Notes: a model not told the origin generated them from the sequence alone. Counted from the stretch's first letter, positions 11,347 through 23,935 are shown. The stretch is 64,000 bases of DNA from Myxocyprinus asiaticus (GCF_019703515.2 NC_059356.1:22511197-22575196); one strand, 5' to 3'. Made by a program: numbers and translations.

Positions 11347-14300
11347 ATGCCTGAAAATATTTATTTCAACACTTTTACACAGAAGTCAGGGTCAGCAGAT
11401 ACAGATGAGAGTAAGTGATTTTTCTCTCTGATCTAAATTTCATAAAATCATAATCAAGATCTAAATGCATTTCACAAAATTATTTACTGCTCTCTTTATC
11501 ATCCGTTTCATAATGTTCCGGTCATTGCTCCACAATTTTTTTCTTCTTTTTCTATTTGCAATTTCCCTCAGTTTTGTAATCTTTAGACCAGAAAACTTGG
11601 AAGCTTTACATTGCACATCTGGTTTCTATTCTCTCATTCTTCATATTTTTACACTCAACAAAATTATTAATTTTTCAAACCTGCCAAGTAGTTTGACTTG
11701 AGAGTCAGATTTGTTATATATTTTAATGCAAATTCTATCTTTGAGGTGTCTTCCAATGTTCAACTCTCACTCCAGTTTTCTTTCCCACATATTATTTAAG
11801 TGTTTACGTCATATAAATTTTAAACTAGATCCATTTAGTATTTTTTTTCCCTCTAATATCAATATTTTGTCACACTTTAAAGTGAATACTGTTGTAATTT
11901 TGATAAGTTGCTCCAAGTGCAATATAAACAATTCTGCTTTTGGCAACACTCTGTGGACTTTTCACCCGGAAACTGGAGCTCACACGTGTCCATACATTAA
12001 ACAACATTTCCAGCTTCGGCCACTGGGGGCAGTGATTCTTTTTCAGTAAGCACAAAACGATTTCAGCAGAAGAACGTTTGTGTCTCATTTGGAAGGCTGC
12101 ATCCTCCGGAGGTCACATTTGTTGGCTGCATACATCATCGAGGCAGTCTCAATTAAAAAAGTGAATAGGACACTTTGAATGCAGCCTTTGAATGTGACCT
12201 TCTTTCACGGGAATTCGGAGGATGCATGAGATGTATCCTTCGTGGGCACTCACAACCCGCAATTCTTTGCTTCAACGGAAATGTCTAAAAAAATAATGCC
12301 AATTTGCCCGTAAATATGATGTTCAAACGCAAGTAATGTTAATTCCCAGGTTGAAGTACCTCAGCAGATGGGTGCAGAGTATATATTATGTATAATTATA
12401 TTAATATATAATTAAAATAAAGTATTAGACTAAAAGTACACCAGTAAAATCTATTTTCTTTTCTCGCGCTTGTTTAAGAGTGGCGTGCTGTCATAGCAAC
12501 CATGTTACGTTCCATTTCTGTTTGTCCTACGTAGGCCGTCTCATTTAAACGAGGGCGAGGTATACTGCAGCCTTCAAAGGATGCGTCCTACCTAGCATGC
12601 AGCCTTCGAAACGAGACACAGCTGTTGCCAGATTCACAGTGGGTGCTTCTCGTTTCTTAAATTGTGCATCGTCTTTCCTCACTCCTCTGTCCTCAAGCCC
12701 GTGACCTCCAAACCGATCAAAGTCCCCCATGAAGGACATATCAATTCTCTAAATGCACTTGGAGGTGAGGAGTGCATGTTTCACCTTTGTGGGTGAAATA
12801 AACCATAATTGTCACATACTTTAACAGTACATCATGAATTATTAAGTTTTATTATGAAAATATAAATTAATCAAGTTTCAAAAACATAACGGCAAGCGCT
12901 CCATTATAATGGAGCTGTGAAGACAGCTCTTTGAAGTGACGTGTGAGTGAGCAGGACATTCTGTTTTACAACTACATCTTACTTCGATTCCTCCGTCCTC
13001 CTTTCCTTTCCATGCATCCTTTCCTCGTTTCTTAAGAGGGAGGCGTTAGGAAGAAAGGAAAGGAAATAATGATGCACAATTTTAGAAATGAGAAGCACCA
13101 CAGGCATCATTTATGTGTGGGATGGATGTCCCTTTAAATTTTTGCCTTTGCCAACTTTGTCCCCACCACTTTTTGGAATAGCTTTCATCAGGTAAGTGTC
13201 TAATGCAGAATTAACATCTCCAGTTCTTGAGCAGGGGTTTCTTAATTTGTGTGTGATATAATAAGTGCCGATCCAGTGCTGGACTTTATAATTTTTTTAT
13301 GTTATGACGAATGCACATTGCAGCTGTTATTAGCGGCGTTGAGTAACAGCGGGCGGCGATGTTCTCTTATGCATCTTGCTCCGCTGTTCTGCAGCTTGTG
13401 CTTTTTTCCAGTTAAATCACAAAGCACAATGCAAACAAATGTGTCCCCGCTCATGATGTACATCCACTGACATACAGATGCAATCTTCATTTATTAAAAT
13501 AAAAAGGTTTGTTAGGGCAGTTTAGAACCCGGAACTCCTTGTACTAGAGCAATAAACTTTACCATAAGACCCCTTAGTCATTTAGACACCACCTGTTCAG
13601 ATCAGTCTGTTTATCCACTCACTAACTAAATCCTTGTACTAATAGTGTTACATGTATGGATCAAGTTATCAAATTAATCATGGGAATAATTTATTAGAGC
13701 TCTTGAATTGCTCATTCAGAATAACTATTTATCAAAACAGTAAAAGATCATTTAATATTATCTGCATGAAACCTAAACCATTATCATGAGTTTCGCAACT
13801 TTGTGAGATCACAAACTGTCCCCACCACTTTTTAAAACAAAGTGACACCCTTAAGAAGCAACCAGTGTGATCAAAGGGCGACATTAAAACCTATGTCCAC
13901 AAGCTGGGTGATGACCCTATATGGTAACTTTAGCCTTAAATTTTGTTAAATTGTTTTGTGCTGGAGGACATTCTTTTTCTAATTATGTCATTTTCAGATA
14001 TAATATGTGCCAGAGATAAGAGACGTGCTATCTACGTTATCTTGGTTCTCCTCTCCATGTCTCTGCTGGCTAGTGCTGTGTTAGCATACCTGTGTAAGTA
14101 CCCGTATGTTTTACGAAACCACTTACACCCATATTTATCAGTTGTATGTGTTGTATTTGCACTGTGTATCAGCTTAGCTAAAATACTATTTTCCTTCACA
14201 GATTACACCAATGACACAAATCAATTGAGGGCATGTCGACCAATAACAAACTACTCAAATACAGGTGAAAACCACACAAATGCATATTTTCTCACTTTAA

Positions 14301-17300
14301 TTAATTGACATTTTAAAAATGTTCTCTATACACCTCAGATGAACACAACACAACAAATGTCTGCAAAATTCAGCAAGCCAACACACCACTTTTAAAGATT
14401 AAGTTGTCAAATATGCAAAAAAAAAAAAAAAGAAAAAAGAGCATATATACAGTAAAAGTGTACGATGAATGCTAGAATATACTGTATATGCTGATATATA
14501 ATATCAGTATCTAATCCTTGTCAGAATTCTGTGTAAAATCTAGGGCTGTCAATCGATTAATTTTTAACCAAATTAATTGCATGATATGGAGATATAATAA
14601 TATATAAATATTTGCTGACAAAGGCCCTCAAATAACAATTAATTCATATATAATGATCAAATAATTATAAATAGCTATATTAAAAAAAATTATAAATATA
14701 ATAATTCTGGTAATTGAAATGTATTACATAATTGTGGCAGATGAGTAAATCATTAGCCTAATAAGACAATACAAAAAGTGGCTTTAGAAGGCAATATATT
14801 TATTATTTCCATAATATGGAACATAAGCCTATAATTGGCCTACAGTCCACAGAAATCCATTTTGCATTTTAATTCGTCAATATTTTCTAAATAGATTTAT
14901 TATAAGGGCTTCTCTAAGGACTTGTCAACAGACCTTATTCACACTAGCACCATCTTTGATTTTTAATGGGAATGACAACGAGGCTGTGAGGGATAGACGT
15001 ACAGTCTCTTCAATGGGCTGTACTGCAGTTTAAAGTGTTTTTGGATCGTTCTGCGGACAAAACATTGATAAAATATCTGTCCAAGAACATTTAGTGGACA
15101 AATCTCCAGATGACAAGAGTTGTGGAACATCAGATGAGATCAAGGAGCTTTATACAGCTTTATACCATTCATGCCATTGAAGAGACTGTACGTCTATCCA
15201 TCACAGCCTCATTGTCATTCCCATTAAAAATCAAACATGGTGCTAGCATGAAAAAAAGTCTTACAGTAGTTACATCATGTGATAAACAAAGCGTTTATTG
15301 GTCGCTGTGTCAATTTAAACGCAGTTTGAAACTTCTCGAGATCCCTGCTAGAATTGTGCTCCGTCCAGCAGTGTTGAAAAACGCATTCTCGTCTTATGCT
15401 TCTGAGCAAGCTTGAGTGTTGTTTGTTGCCTGTAGAACTGTGTGTTGCCTGCAGTTGGAGTTTCGCTTACAGTCCCCTGGTGAAAACAGGTGGAACTTCA
15501 GGCTTGAATTGCTCCGATATTAGGAATATTCCTAATTACAGTCCGGCAACATCCTTAAAGGCGTTTGTTTTAATATAAATTACAATTTGTATTTAAATTA
15601 GCATCCCTAAAAACAGTGCTGCATATAAACCATGCTATAATTTGTCAGGCTGTCAGCTCTGACCCACCTCAGGTATTGATATAAAAAATGGCACTGATGC
15701 TGCTTTTGTATTTATGTAAATAAAGTGTAGCATCTATACAGCCTTAAACTTTGTTGTTGTCCTGACAGATTATGTAGTTATAATTTGTTTTATTTTCTGT
15801 TTTTTTTCCTGTGTAAATACATTTGTGGTGCCTGCAGCATTAAACAGTCTGTGCAAATGCACCTTTTCATGGTAGGCTATGCCGCTTTAGATGCAGCTTC
15901 TGCACAAGTACTGCCAGTGAAGATGCAGTGTACTGCCAGTGTAAAGATGGCATCAGACCCAAAATGCTGGGAATCATTTTGTATTCAAAATGTTTTTCTG
16001 AATCAATATATTGTACTACACAGGTTTTGCATGCAGCCTACTGTATAATGCTTCCATTTTTTTTAATGGTCAAAGACCAGTCAATGCAAATATTGTATAC
16101 TGTGTACATAATTGTCATAAATGCACATGGAGTGCAAGAAAAAGCTCTCAACAAACACTGAATAAACTTTTAATTTTAGATTTGGTAGAAAGGTGGATCC
16201 TTAACAAGGACAGATTTTATGTTTTCTCCAATAATACAAAGGACTGGAACACCAGCAGAAAACACTGTCAGGCCATAGGTGGAGACCTGGTCATCATTAA
16301 CAGCAAAGAGGAGCAGGTAAAGTTGAAGAAATATGCTGCAATGCCTATAGATCAGACAGGTTATGAATTGAAAGTCCAATTACACAAATGTGTGTTTTCT
16401 CTAGCAGTGGTTTTCTCGTTTGATAACCACATTGACATATTAAGGCAAGGGTAAACTATATAATGATGGTTGATTTGAAACAAAAGGTTGAAGTTTGTTC
16501 TTGGCTTGGGGCAAGTTGTCACATTTTTATTGGGGCATGTTGGACATGTTGTATTGTGTATTTTACTATAAATGTTATAAATGTATAAACTTTATTAATA
16601 ACAACACAAAACTTTACTTATAAAACTACTAAAAATGCATTTGGAATAAAAAGTTTAACAATGGGCCCTGGTCTTCCCAAATACACAGAGGTAAGTAATT
16701 CTACAACTAAACCAGCATTATCCAAAAACAGAGCCTTAATTTTCTTCTCTGAAATAATCATGTTCATAGTAACCCAAACATAGAGTACCAACAATGACTT
16801 TTCCCTGGTTTTCATTTTACAAGCCTAATGACAAGTGGGAGATTATCATGAAACCTGTCAAGAAAATGGTCATATTTAACCCCAATCAATCTGAAAAAAT
16901 AAAAAAATATGAAGTTACATTTTGCCTGAAGGAAAAGAACTACATATAGAACTATTAAGACTGTTTGCATTGTGACATTATTTCAGGACAGTTAAGCATA
17001 TTTTACCCAATTCTTCTTACCGGAGTGTGTCGAAGAGTTTTACTTTTAGGCCTACTATTCCCATACTATTGTTTTCAGTAATGATTGTCATTACCATAAC
17101 ACATTCAGTTATTTTATGACAATAAAATCAGGCTGTTGTACAATGATTTTTTAGAGTGAAATCTGTGAAAATGAAAGGCAGTATTAAGGGAGTATACTGT
17201 GATGTATAAATAGTGTACAAATAATACAATAGACAGTATCATTGTTTCACATTGCAGTAATGAGAATTAATGGGCAAAATGTGCATTACTGTCATGAAAA

Positions 17301-18446
17301 TAATGTCACACTGTAAAAAAATCTTAATGGCCCTAAAATAGACTTCATTCTCTATACTCAAAATAGAATTTCTTAATTGTTTCTTTTGATTTTGAAGTAA
17401 AATAGGACCAGGAAAGGAAAACCTGTTTTCTTAACAGGTTTCGTGAGAATCACTCAAGCACTGTATGTTGAGTCAAATTTCAGACTTGTGTCTTTTTAGG
17501 AATTTCTTGCTCAGCAAATCATTACTATAAATGCACTGATGCTACATTGGATTGGCCTGACTGACAGCCAGAATGAAGGGGTGTGTCTATGGATGGACAA
17601 CACCCCCCTAAACAATAACCTCTCGTAAGCATTATTTTAAAAGCTTGTGATGACATTTATATTTGATGTGCTTTGAGTTGCCTTTTTATTAGCTGGAGCA
17701 GAGCATGATGCAAGTAAATGCTTACATTTTTTATTATAATTTTTTTCCCAATTTGGAATGCCCAAATCCCACTACTTAGTAGGTCCTCATAGTGGCGCGG
17801 TTACTCACCTCAATTGGGGTGGTGGAGGACAAGTCTCAGTTGCCTCCTCTTCTGAGACAGTCAATCCGCACATCTCATCACGTGGCTTGTTATGCATGAC
17901 ACCGCGGAGACTCCCAGCATGTGGAGGCTCATGCTACTCTCCGCGATCCATGCACAACTTACCACATGCCACACTGAGAGCGAGAACCACTAATCATGAC
18001 CACAAGGAGGTTACCCCATGTGACTCTACCCTTCCTAGCAACCGGGCCAATTTGGTTGCTTAGGAGACCTGGCTGGAGTCACTCAGCACACCCTGGATTC
18101 GAACTCGCTACTCCAAGGGTGGTAGTCAGCATCAATACTCGCTGAGCTACCCAGGCCCCAATGCTTACATTTAAATTAAAAGTTTATTTCTCAAAAGCAA
18201 TAGGCTATATTCTAAAGTTATAACAGACCAGATGGATGTTTTTTAACATAGCCTTACACAATTATTGCTCTGACAGTTGTTTGTTTTTCTGTCAGATGGT
18301 GGATCTTCCCTCCTGATGATTTTGATAAAAATAATCCCTTGGGTGAAGACTGTGCTGTATTAAATGGATATTTAAGAGGAGAAAAATGGGGAGACATCTC
18401 TCGCTTGAATCAGGATAGAAGTGTTTGTGAGATTCTGTGTTTTTGA
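11347..18446 (+). CDS. C-type lectin-like type II membrane receptor, locus A
   Basis: Exons: 11347-11410, 13998-14093, 14202-14264, 16180-16316, 17500-17624, 18296-18446. All have GT/AG sites and compatible phases, giving 211 aa. The tail (1-31) has ENIYFNTF. A 22-residue transmembrane helix (32-53) has no charged residue. A short stalk follows, then a lectin-like domain (75-211) with C104, WIGL at 137-140, PPDD at 167-170, GEDC ending at 181, WGD at 193-195 and C206. The residue expected to be the third domain cysteine is Arg198 (CGC), so the C181 disulfide partner is missing. The usual fourth exon exists as sequence from 14339 but has no donor, so it must be skipped; skipping keeps frame. 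It may be expressed but is likely decaying. Ligand unknown; a plasma-membrane immune receptor is inferred. Confidence 0.72.
12081..12619. mobile_element. MITE with TGTCTCGTTT-type inverted ends
   Basis: Left end TGTCTCATTTGGAAGGCTGC; right end GCAGCCTTCGAAACGAGACA. It is about 540 bases and non-coding. It lies in intron 1 of lectin locus A. A second copy is at 50551-51141. Confidence 0.75.
12641..13101. mobile_element. MITE with TGCTTCTCGTTTCTTAAA ends
   Basis: The left end TGCTTCTCGTTTCTTAAATT and the right end AATTTTAGAAATGAGAAGCA are inverted copies. It is about 460 bases, immediately follows the previous MITE, and is non-coding. Confidence 0.7.
14339..14395 (+). pseudogene. Decayed stalk exon 4 of lectin locus A
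   Basis: It follows a good acceptor (CACCTCAG) and reads DEHNTTNVCKIQQANTPLLK, aligning with stalk exon 4 of loci B, C and D. The expected TGYCCAG|GT end is gone and the frame runs into a poly-A tract, so no donor is available. Confidence 0.6.
14538..14760. repeat. Interspersed repeat fragment
   Basis: It begins GGGCTGTCAATCGATTAA, a phrase I know as the end of a widespread vertebrate DNA-transposon fragment. The remainder is AT-rich. It lies in the intron between exons 3 and 5 of locus A. Confidence 0.4.
14946..15246. repeat. Palindromic element, 73-base inverted arms
   Basis: The left arm 14946-15018 and the right arm 15174-15246 are inverted copies with only a few mismatches (CTAGCACCAT...CAATGG). 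They are separated by about 155 bases. This could fold as a long hairpin in the locus A pre-mRNA. It is probably a foldback MITE. Confidence 0.8.
17730..18159 (-). mobile_element. tRNA-derived SINE with 13-base target duplication
   Basis: Reverse strand: the head GGCCTGGGTAGCTCAGCGAG carries an A box and GAGTTCGAATCCAGGG a B box. The far end is A/T-rich. The target duplication AATGCTTACATTT is at 17717-17729 and 18160-18172. It lies in the last intron of lectin locus A. The same family is at 37843-38286. Confidence 0.88.
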
Positions 18447-18779
18447 TGTTTTGTTCTTTATTTGTTTCTTTGTTTGTTTTTGTTTATTTGTCATCATTAC
18501 AACAAGACTGCCATGATCCAATCTGCTTCTTTTGCCACATCCAGATATGCATATTTTCCTACTCCATAATATTCCAAATGCAGTATGTCAAATGAGTAGG
18601 ATATCTCAGTATTCATGAAAAGAAGGTGAACTACACCTGGATGACCTACTACTGCATCTGCTGAGATTGAAGTGTGCAACCAATGCACACTTTTGTATTT
18701 GAAAAGGCCACAGGGGCTGTACCTCATGGTTAAATTGTACTTGTATAACAACACCATTGTAAATTTTGACTATGCCACT

Positions 18780-19140
18780 GTAAAAATGAAAAGATGCTCG
18801 ATGCACTGTACATCAAATAGTCTGTGGTTGCTGTAACAGCCTTTACCATTCTGATTTTTAGCTTTCACAGCAACTTCTGTGAACTGTTAACAGAGAAGGG
18901 CCACAGTTTACTTCACTCAAAATCAGTTTTTCCCTTCAGCAGAGAGGCACACATTTTGGTTGAGATTTATATCAATATAAAGATAGTTTACTAATAGCCT
19001 ATAAATGTACAATATAGAGTGAATAAAGATTAAACTTCGAACGGAATGAAACAAATGCCTAGTCTATAATTATGAGCTAAAAATGTGCTTACAACACAAG
19101 TGGCTATTCTATTCTATTCTAAGCGTAAGCTCTAGCATGA
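18780..19140. repeat. Block paralogous to 27370-27700
   Basis: About 330 bases downstream of locus A match sequence upstream of locus D, including GAGAGGCACACATTTTGGTT, AATAGCCTATAA and GTGGCTATTCT. It looks like a remnant of the tandem duplication that made the lectin array, not a transposon. An AATAAA at 19022-19027 could serve locus A. Confidence 0.65.
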
Positions 19141-19715
19141 AGATATCGGGATTCATTCTTTCAGGTATCTCATCCAATCACAATACAGCCTCCGCATAAT
19201 AAGCCTCCTCAGCTGCCTCTTGTTCACATAATTCTGTGTTTTCCTCAAGTGCATGTGAGTGAAACACACAATCATGTTACATGCTATGCATCGCTTCTCC
19301 AAGCAACATTCACTTTCATGTTGTATTATTACTCATCGTGATGTTCATTCTCCTCACCACAGATGATCTCCATCAGGAAAATATGCTAAATTCTCAGTTT
19401 ATTCTTCTTTGGGGGAACAATTGTCAGTGCATATAGCTGATGGTGATGGGATTTCAGGTTTTCTGCTATCAATGTCCACAATTATCTGTTCTTCATATTC
19501 CTTATGCTGCATCAATTTCGCTTTTCAAGTTGCAATATTTCATTTTACAAGATTATGTGGGTAACCGAGTTTAGGTTCACAAATGTTGATCTGTTTTCCA
19601 TAGTGTCTGCATGCCTGTGTGTACTCCCCATCATGGAATCAGGTCCAATAATCATGCATGTCATTATGTAGAAGTACTTCAGTGTACACCTAGCACACCT
19701 AAACATTAAATATCC
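19141..19715. other. Intergenic, nothing recognised
   Basis: No supported exon or repeat. Confidence 0.4.
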
Positions 19716-19719
19716 CCCC

Positions 19720-20868
19720 CACTAAGTGCGGCTCCCAATGCCCAACAATAAACAAAAACCAAACATGAGTTCAATAGGGAGCTGGGTGGGGCAGGGGGCC
19801 TTGGGGAAATAGAGGGCACCCAAGACCACGAGGGACCTAAGGGCGCTACAGACCACAGGGTACCTGAGGGTGCTGCAGACCACATGGGATCCGGCGGACA
19901 GCCGGAGGACGGGGGCAGACCAGGCATGGCGACAGGGGAACACTTGGGATCCGGCGGACGGCCAGGAGACCACGGGGGGTCCTGCGGGCATGGAGAGTGA
20001 CCAGGCGAGACAGGGTGTGTGGCATAACCTGGCAAGGCAGACATTGGCTGTGGAACGTAGACTACGAGGCAGATGTTGGCTGTGGAGCATGGCCTGAGGA
20101 GACAGGCATGGCCTGTGGAGCAGGGCGTTATGAGACAGACATGGGCTATGGAGCATGGCATGGCAAGGCTGACAAGGCAGTGTGGCCTGGTGAGGCTGAT
20201 GAGGCTGCGTGGCATGGCGGACTCTCAGAAGGCGGAACCACCGAGGACTCAGGGGGCAGAGCAATGGGAGGTGAAGACTCAGTTCAAGGTGGCCTAGGAT
20301 GTGGCATTCAAGGCAGCCTCGGACGCAGCGGTCAAGGTGGCCAGAGAGTCAGCAGTCAAGGTGACATTGCAAGAAGAGGCAGACGTGGCAACATGGCATG
20401 ACGGGGCAGATGTGGCAACATGGCATGACGAGGGAGACGTGACAGATGAGGCTTCAGGCACTGGTCCTGGGATGGACGAGGCTTCAGGCGCTGGCTCTGG
20501 GACGGACGGGGCTTCAGGCATTACCCCTGGGACGGACGAGGCTTCAGGCACTGGCCCTGGGACGGATGAGGCTTCAGGCACTGGCCCTGGGATGGACGAG
20601 GCTTCAGGCGCTGGCCCTGGGGCAGACATGGCTTCAGATGCTGGCCCTGAGGCGGATGAGGCTTCATGCGCTGGCTCATGGGCCATGGCAGGCGTGAGCA
20701 CTGGCTCATGGACCGTAGCAGGCATGGGTGCTGGCTCGTGGACCGTGGCAGGGGTGGGTGCTGGCACGTGGACCATGGCAGGGGTGGGCGCTGGCTTGTG
20801 AACCGTGGCAGTGGACTCTGACATGGTGGACTCTGACGGTGGCGAGGTCAGGGCAGCTGAGGTATATC
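19720..20868 (-). repeat. GC-rich codon-length minisatellites downstream of a gag fragment
   Basis: 20440-20690 holds about eight copies of a 30-base unit (GACGAGGCTTCAGGCACTGG + CCCTGGGACG), read on the reverse strand as the decapeptide PEASSVPGPV. 20690-20830 is a second 30-base array (GCTCATGGACCGTAGCAGGC-like) read as ATVHEPAPTP. Looser GC-rich repeats run down to 19720. Long open frames on both strands arise from the unit length. Confidence 0.8.
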
Positions 20869-20869
20869 T

Positions 20870-21085
20870 GAGTTAGAGCTCCTCCAGGCAACAAAGAATA
20901 TAACGGCTCATCTAAGCCACCATGAAAAATTTCTTTCAGTGAGAGCTTACCAAAATCCACCCTCTGACAAATCCACCCTCTCACAAAGCTCGCAGAAATC
21001 CATCACATATTCCTCCAGGGGATGATTTCTCTGGCGGAGATGCAACAACTGAACTACTAGGTTCATCTTGTTAGGCCAAGTATTC
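20870..21085 (-). pseudogene. LTR-retrotransposon gag fragment, second copy
   Basis: Reverse-strand pieces LLHLRQRNHPLEEYVMDFCE and KLSLKEIFHGGLDEPLYSLL are paralogous to 10336-10607 but in two frames, with a short duplication around CCACCCTCTGACAAATCCAC. The Pro/Ala-rich repeat follows, as in the first copy. Confidence 0.6.
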
Positions 21086-21540
21086 TGTAACATGGAGGAA
21101 GGCTGGCAGACAGGAACAAAATGAGACGATGACAAGATGAAGATGAAGATGAAGTAGAACCCAAGTGCAGTTTTATGAATAAAACAAAAACGTGAATGTG
21201 TCAAAATAAAACTATAAGCCAAAATAAGAAACGTGAACCATGACTATGACTAAACTTGACTTGACTGTAAATATGACTATGAAAACAAGGTAACAAGAAC
21301 CAAACCATAGAACGACGTTGCATACACAATGCTTGACAAAAGCACAATGGCAAATGTGAGGGCTTAAATACACAGACTAGGGTTAAAAGATAACAAAACA
21401 ACCAATGACAAGACTGAACTGATAACAAGATAACCAATGAATAGACAGAAGAGGATAACAAGACTAATAAACCAAAGAACAATCATAACTGGACACATGA
21501 AACATGAGGGTCACTTGACAAGAGAAGGAAATCACATTGT
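21086..21540 (-). mobile_element. Probable LTR preceding the second gag fragment
   Basis: It starts at the same TATTCTGTAAC junction as the LTR at 10608 and shares a C/T-rich reverse strand, but its outer end is not clear. Confidence 0.4.
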
Positions 21541-22320
21541 AAAAAAAAGCCCATGCTCAGTTCAAGTTCATCTCATTGTAAGCACCATACAAAGAATAGA
21601 TTAGTTACTGACTTGAGTTGGTGGACATGGCTTGGTTGCGGTTCCCGCGAATGCTGCTGTCAGTGGAGCGGTTTGATATTTGATGACGTCTGAAAGAAAA
21701 CTTGCTGTCATTGTCATTTTGTATTAATATGAAGCGAAATAAGGCAGAAAATAAGATCTCTCTCAGCTGCACATTCATCTCGTGAACTGAGGAGAAAAGA
21801 CAAACAAGCTATGAAAGACAGATGGTGGAGTCTGTCTGTCACAAACATCTCACTGTTGCTTTCTTCGCATGTGTAATTAGTGTGCATCATTGAAGATTAG
21901 CCACACACACCTTCCGTCGTCCATCTGCCAAATTACATTGTGATCTACAACACCTGCCTCCTACCTGCTTCATCGTATGACTTACAGTCATTTGTACCTT
22001 GTTTTATGCACGTCTGTTATAACTGCACACATTCATTTTGTTTGTCATTTTGCATAGGCCTACACTCTTACATGCAAATTTCTTTCCACTCAACGCATAC
22101 TCATTCTTCATTAATATTTGAACATATTGCCATTTTATTGACCTACTTTGTTGTCACCTTATAATCCAATATTTTTTAAATAGATAAATCTGTTTTCATT
22201 TCACTGCCTCTAAGTTATAATTTCTTTATTTCCCAATTGGGCATTTAATGTGGTAATTAGACCCTCTGAGGTGATTGGCACCGGAACAGAAACTAGTGCA
22301 TTTTATTTCCTCTACACACA
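21541..22320. other. Intergenic, nothing recognised
   Basis: AT-rich; the short open frame at 21940-22164 has no recognisable content. Confidence 0.4.
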
Positions 22321-22324
22321 GATT

Positions 22325-22712
22325 CTACACATTTATTTTTCTAGCACATTTAAAAGCAACACAAGCTGACCAAAGCGCTGTACAATGAAAGTAATAATGA
22401 ATACACAAGAAAAAACGATTTAAACAATAAACACACATGCAGACAAGTTGGGGAAAATGGAGATGAACACAGTTATAGCAACTTGGTTCCAGTCAAGAGC
22501 CTGGCAGCAGCATTTTGGACTGACTAAAGCAATAGTATGGATGACTAAGAAACTCCCACGTACAATGAGTAACAATAGGATCGAAATGAAATCCTGAAAA
22601 TCTTAAATTCTGTTTTGCTAAAGAAAGAAACTCAGATACATCTTGGATGGCCTGAGGGTGAATAAATTATCAGCAAATTTTCATTTTGGGGTGAACTATT
22701 TATTTAAGAAAA
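22325..22712. repeat. Interspersed repeat fragments
   Basis: 22325-22470 (CTAGCACATTTAAAAGCAAC, CAAAGCGCTGTACAA) recurs at 26650-26775. 22610-22712 is a fragment of the 607-1279 MITE family, ending GGGGTGAACTATTTATTTAA. Confidence 0.55.
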
Positions 22713-22768
22713 TAAATTGTAAACAGACAGTGTTAGATATATATACAGACAGTATATATTTTTAGATC

Positions 22769-23726
22769 CTACTTTAAAGGTTCACATTCTGTTGTAGTAT
22801 GTATGCCTGTTTTTAATTTCTCCAGTGTCACTCTTGTTTGCAGCAAATACGAGTCCAGATTCCACTCATCCGTTATGTGATGCACTGTTATGTTTTCGTA
22901 TGATTCAGTGGCCCTCGATGTCCAAGTGTTGCATGTCAAAGCGACTCTCTCAGCTAAGCTGAGAGATTGCAGCACCCTCATTTTTATCTCCTTGTACAAC
23001 TTGGGCACAGCGATGTCAGTGATGTGTTGTCGGGAGGGTATTGTGTAATGAGGCTCCATTGTATTCACCATATGATGGAAGCCTTCATTCTCTACAACAC
23101 TGAGAGGGCGCATATCTTTGTAAATTAAATAAAGTATTGACAGAGTTATTTTGGTTGCACAAGTTGAGGTCGGTGGTAACTTTGGTGTGTGAACTTGTTC
23201 CAGAGAGAGCTGAGAGGGATCCACTCGTTTAACGTTAGCTGTTCCGTTAGTTGTACATCAGAATGGTGCCTTGCAAAGTGTGCTCTCAGATTCGTTGTGT
23301 TCCCAGAGTATTTGATTTTGGCATGGCACATTTTGCAAACAGCATGGCTCTTGTTGATCTCCTTGGTACCATCTTTATTGTGGAAGCCAAAATGAGTCCA
23401 CACTTCAGATCTGTAAACCACGGGAGCCGGGATAACTCTTTCGTCTTCCATCAGTGGTAACGTTACTAGTTAGCTAGGTTTGCTAATGCTAACGTTAGCA
23501 GTGCACCCTTATGCTACTTCCTGTCGCAGTTTACAGTCAGAGATAACAACACTGCTTTCTAGCAATCAGGGGTTTAAACACAACAGAAAATGAGCCACTG
23601 CCACGAATCTTTGGATGTAAACTATTAATTAAAGTTCGATACAGTGTTTTTGAAAATCAGTACAGTATTGCAAAACATAATATTGCAATACTCAAGAGTA
23701 TCGATATTTTCTTATACCCCTAATTG
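22769..23726 (-). pseudogene. hAT transposase remnant with BED zinc finger (ZBED-like)
   Basis: The reverse-strand frame from an ATG at 23451 has a BED-type finger: HAVCKMCHAKIKY, then NLRAHFARHH. After one frameshift near 23215 the frame 23224-22769 continues with hAT sequence (VALTCNTWTSRATESYENIT, in the region preceding the DDE core). Only about 220 codons of the usual 600 or so remain. The outer end near 23720 reads CTTATACCCCTA, i.e. a TAGGGGTATAAG terminus typical of hAT elements. No catalytic residues survive. Confidence 0.72.
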
Positions 23727-23734
23727 CAACAGTA

Positions 23735-23935
23735 TGTGGTTGCCAGGTTGTTACTATGCTGTTGCTAAATTGATTTCTGTGTTTTTAGCACATTGCTTTG
23801 CAGTTGCTAAGGTGTCTATGTGGTGGTCAGGTTGTTGCTATGCTGTTGTTAAGTTGTTTTAACTGTGTTTTTATCATATTGCTATGCAGTTACCAGGGTG
23901 TTCTAGGTGGTTGCTGGGTGGTTGCTTATTGGCCC
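23735..23935. repeat. GTTGCTA-rich minisatellite
   Basis: Degenerate units such as GTTGCTATGCTGTTGCTAAG and GGTGGTTGCTGGGTGGTTGC. Confidence 0.7.

Noticed and set aside
17730..18159. tRNA gene
   Set aside because: A and B boxes are present, but the structure continues into a SINE body with target duplications; same for 37843-38286 and 56581.
19706..20824. Proline- or glycine-rich frames of 130-180 codons
   Set aside because: Codon-length minisatellites open in most frames; no start context or homologous domain.
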